A stretch of DNA of 16,692 nucleotides from Paracoccaceae bacterium. GTDB taxonomy: Bacteria > Pseudomonadota > Alphaproteobacteria > Rhodobacterales > Rhodobacteraceae. The notes under the pieces are model-generated. The model was not told where the DNA came from. It searched no databases and was given only the letters and a program-made list of their open reading frames with translations. Positions 16,433 to 16,692 of this stretch are shown piece after piece; the stretch's first letter is position 1, and each line of letters opens with the position of its first letter. The stretch covers positions 1-16,692 of the forward strand of contig JANSYB010000004.1 in assembly GCA_024742655.1 (NCBI GenBank). Direction: 5' to 3'. Both the position numbers and the translations under genes were made by a program.

Positions 16433-16494
16433 GCCAGGGTCGAACCTACTCAAGCGTTGCAATATCCACCTTGATTCTGTTCTGCCTTCGAAAG

Positions 16495-16692
16495 TCAGTG
16501 CGCCTCGGCCCAGTTGGCACCGTGACCCGCATCGACCGTCAGCGGAACATCAAGATGTACGGCCGGTTTGGCCGCGGCCTCCATGACGGTACGGGCGGCG
16601 TCGATCACCTCTGCCTCGGCACCCTGTTCCACCTCGAACAGCAGTTCGTCATGCACCTGCAACAGCATCTTGCACGGCAGGTTCACAATCGC
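16495..16692 (-). CDS. polA: DNA polymerase I, C-terminal part (gene continues past the window)
   Basis: The last 65 codons and TGA stop of a family A DNA polymerase, used in replication-primer removal and repair synthesis. Motif C is intact as LLQVHDELLFEV, containing the palm His-Asp-Glu where the Asp binds catalytic metal. It is followed by the usual C-terminal helix (VIDAARTVMEAA) and by LDVPLTVDAGHGANWAEAH, where VPL.VD.G.G.NW.EAH is the standard polA ending. The N-terminal part is outside the window, so the presence of exonuclease domains cannot be judged. Confidence 0.95.
   Translation of the reverse strand, partial: AIVNLPCKMLLQVHDELLFEVEQGAEAEVIDAARTVMEAAAKPAVHLDVPLTVDAGHGANWAEAH

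Larger units (their letters stand above)
16129..16494. other. Gene-free stretch between the lipoprotein gene and polA
   Basis: This 366-nt stretch holds the lipoprotein leader and promoter (left part) and the polA downstream hairpins (16392-16432). Between about 16190 and 16390 I see no convincing gene, RNA gene or repeat. Confidence 0.5.

Noticed and set aside
16436..16446. GGTTCGACC sequence on the - strand as a tRNA T-loop
   Set aside because: The flanking bases do not form a T-stem and no acceptor or anticodon arms are found.

Overview
The window looks like a chromosomal segment from an alphaproteobacterium of the Roseobacter/Rhodobacteraceae type. This is inferred from the high GC content, the glcDEF layout, the single-copy MoxR/DUF58/DUF4159 cluster, the DUF1285 protein and polA, and the general style of the proteins. 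I see no insertion sequence, phage gene, CRISPR array, rRNA or tRNA. The gene content is largely core metabolism and cell-envelope functions, and I found no clearly new multi-gene system.

Layout from left to right. (1) On the + strand, the last residues of a LysE-type exporter overlap by 4 nt with a one-domain Asp/Glu racemase-superfamily protein, closed by a hairpin terminator. (2) On the - strand comes a small heat-shock protein (Hsp20) with a strong heat-shock (sigma-32-like) promoter and a leader that can fold into a ROSE-like RNA thermometer hiding its Shine-Dalgarno sequence. (3) Next on the - strand are two tandem, overlapping, secreted trypsin-like proteases that are diverged paralogues. 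(4) The glycolate oxidase operon, transcribed glcD, glcE, a 121-residue four-helix membrane protein, then glcF, has a promoter overlapped by an AATTGGT/ACCAATT inverted repeat. (5) Divergent from glcD is a small secreted protein of unknown function. (6) A - strand operon of four genes runs MoxR AAA+ ATPase, DUF58 protein, a BatA-like/DUF4159 membrane protein and a second membrane protein with a von Willebrand (MIDAS) motif and a GATase-like domain. All its junctions are 4-nt stop/start overlaps. (7) Divergent from moxR are a DUF1285 protein and a short-chain dehydrogenase-like protein whose usual catalytic Tyr is Phe. (8) The right end holds a 38-residue lipoprotein with a structured terminator, a 366-nt gene-free stretch, and the C-terminal end of DNA polymerase I.

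How the genes work together: GlcD, GlcE and GlcF form the flavin/iron-sulfur glycolate dehydrogenase that feeds electrons to the respiratory chain. The membrane protein embedded in that operon is a plausible partner or anchor. The MoxR ATPase and its three co-translated partners fit the known MoxR/vWA chaperone-like systems that act on envelope or secreted targets. The heat-shock protein and the two proteases are consistent with stress and protein quality control, but their co-regulation is not shown by the sequence.
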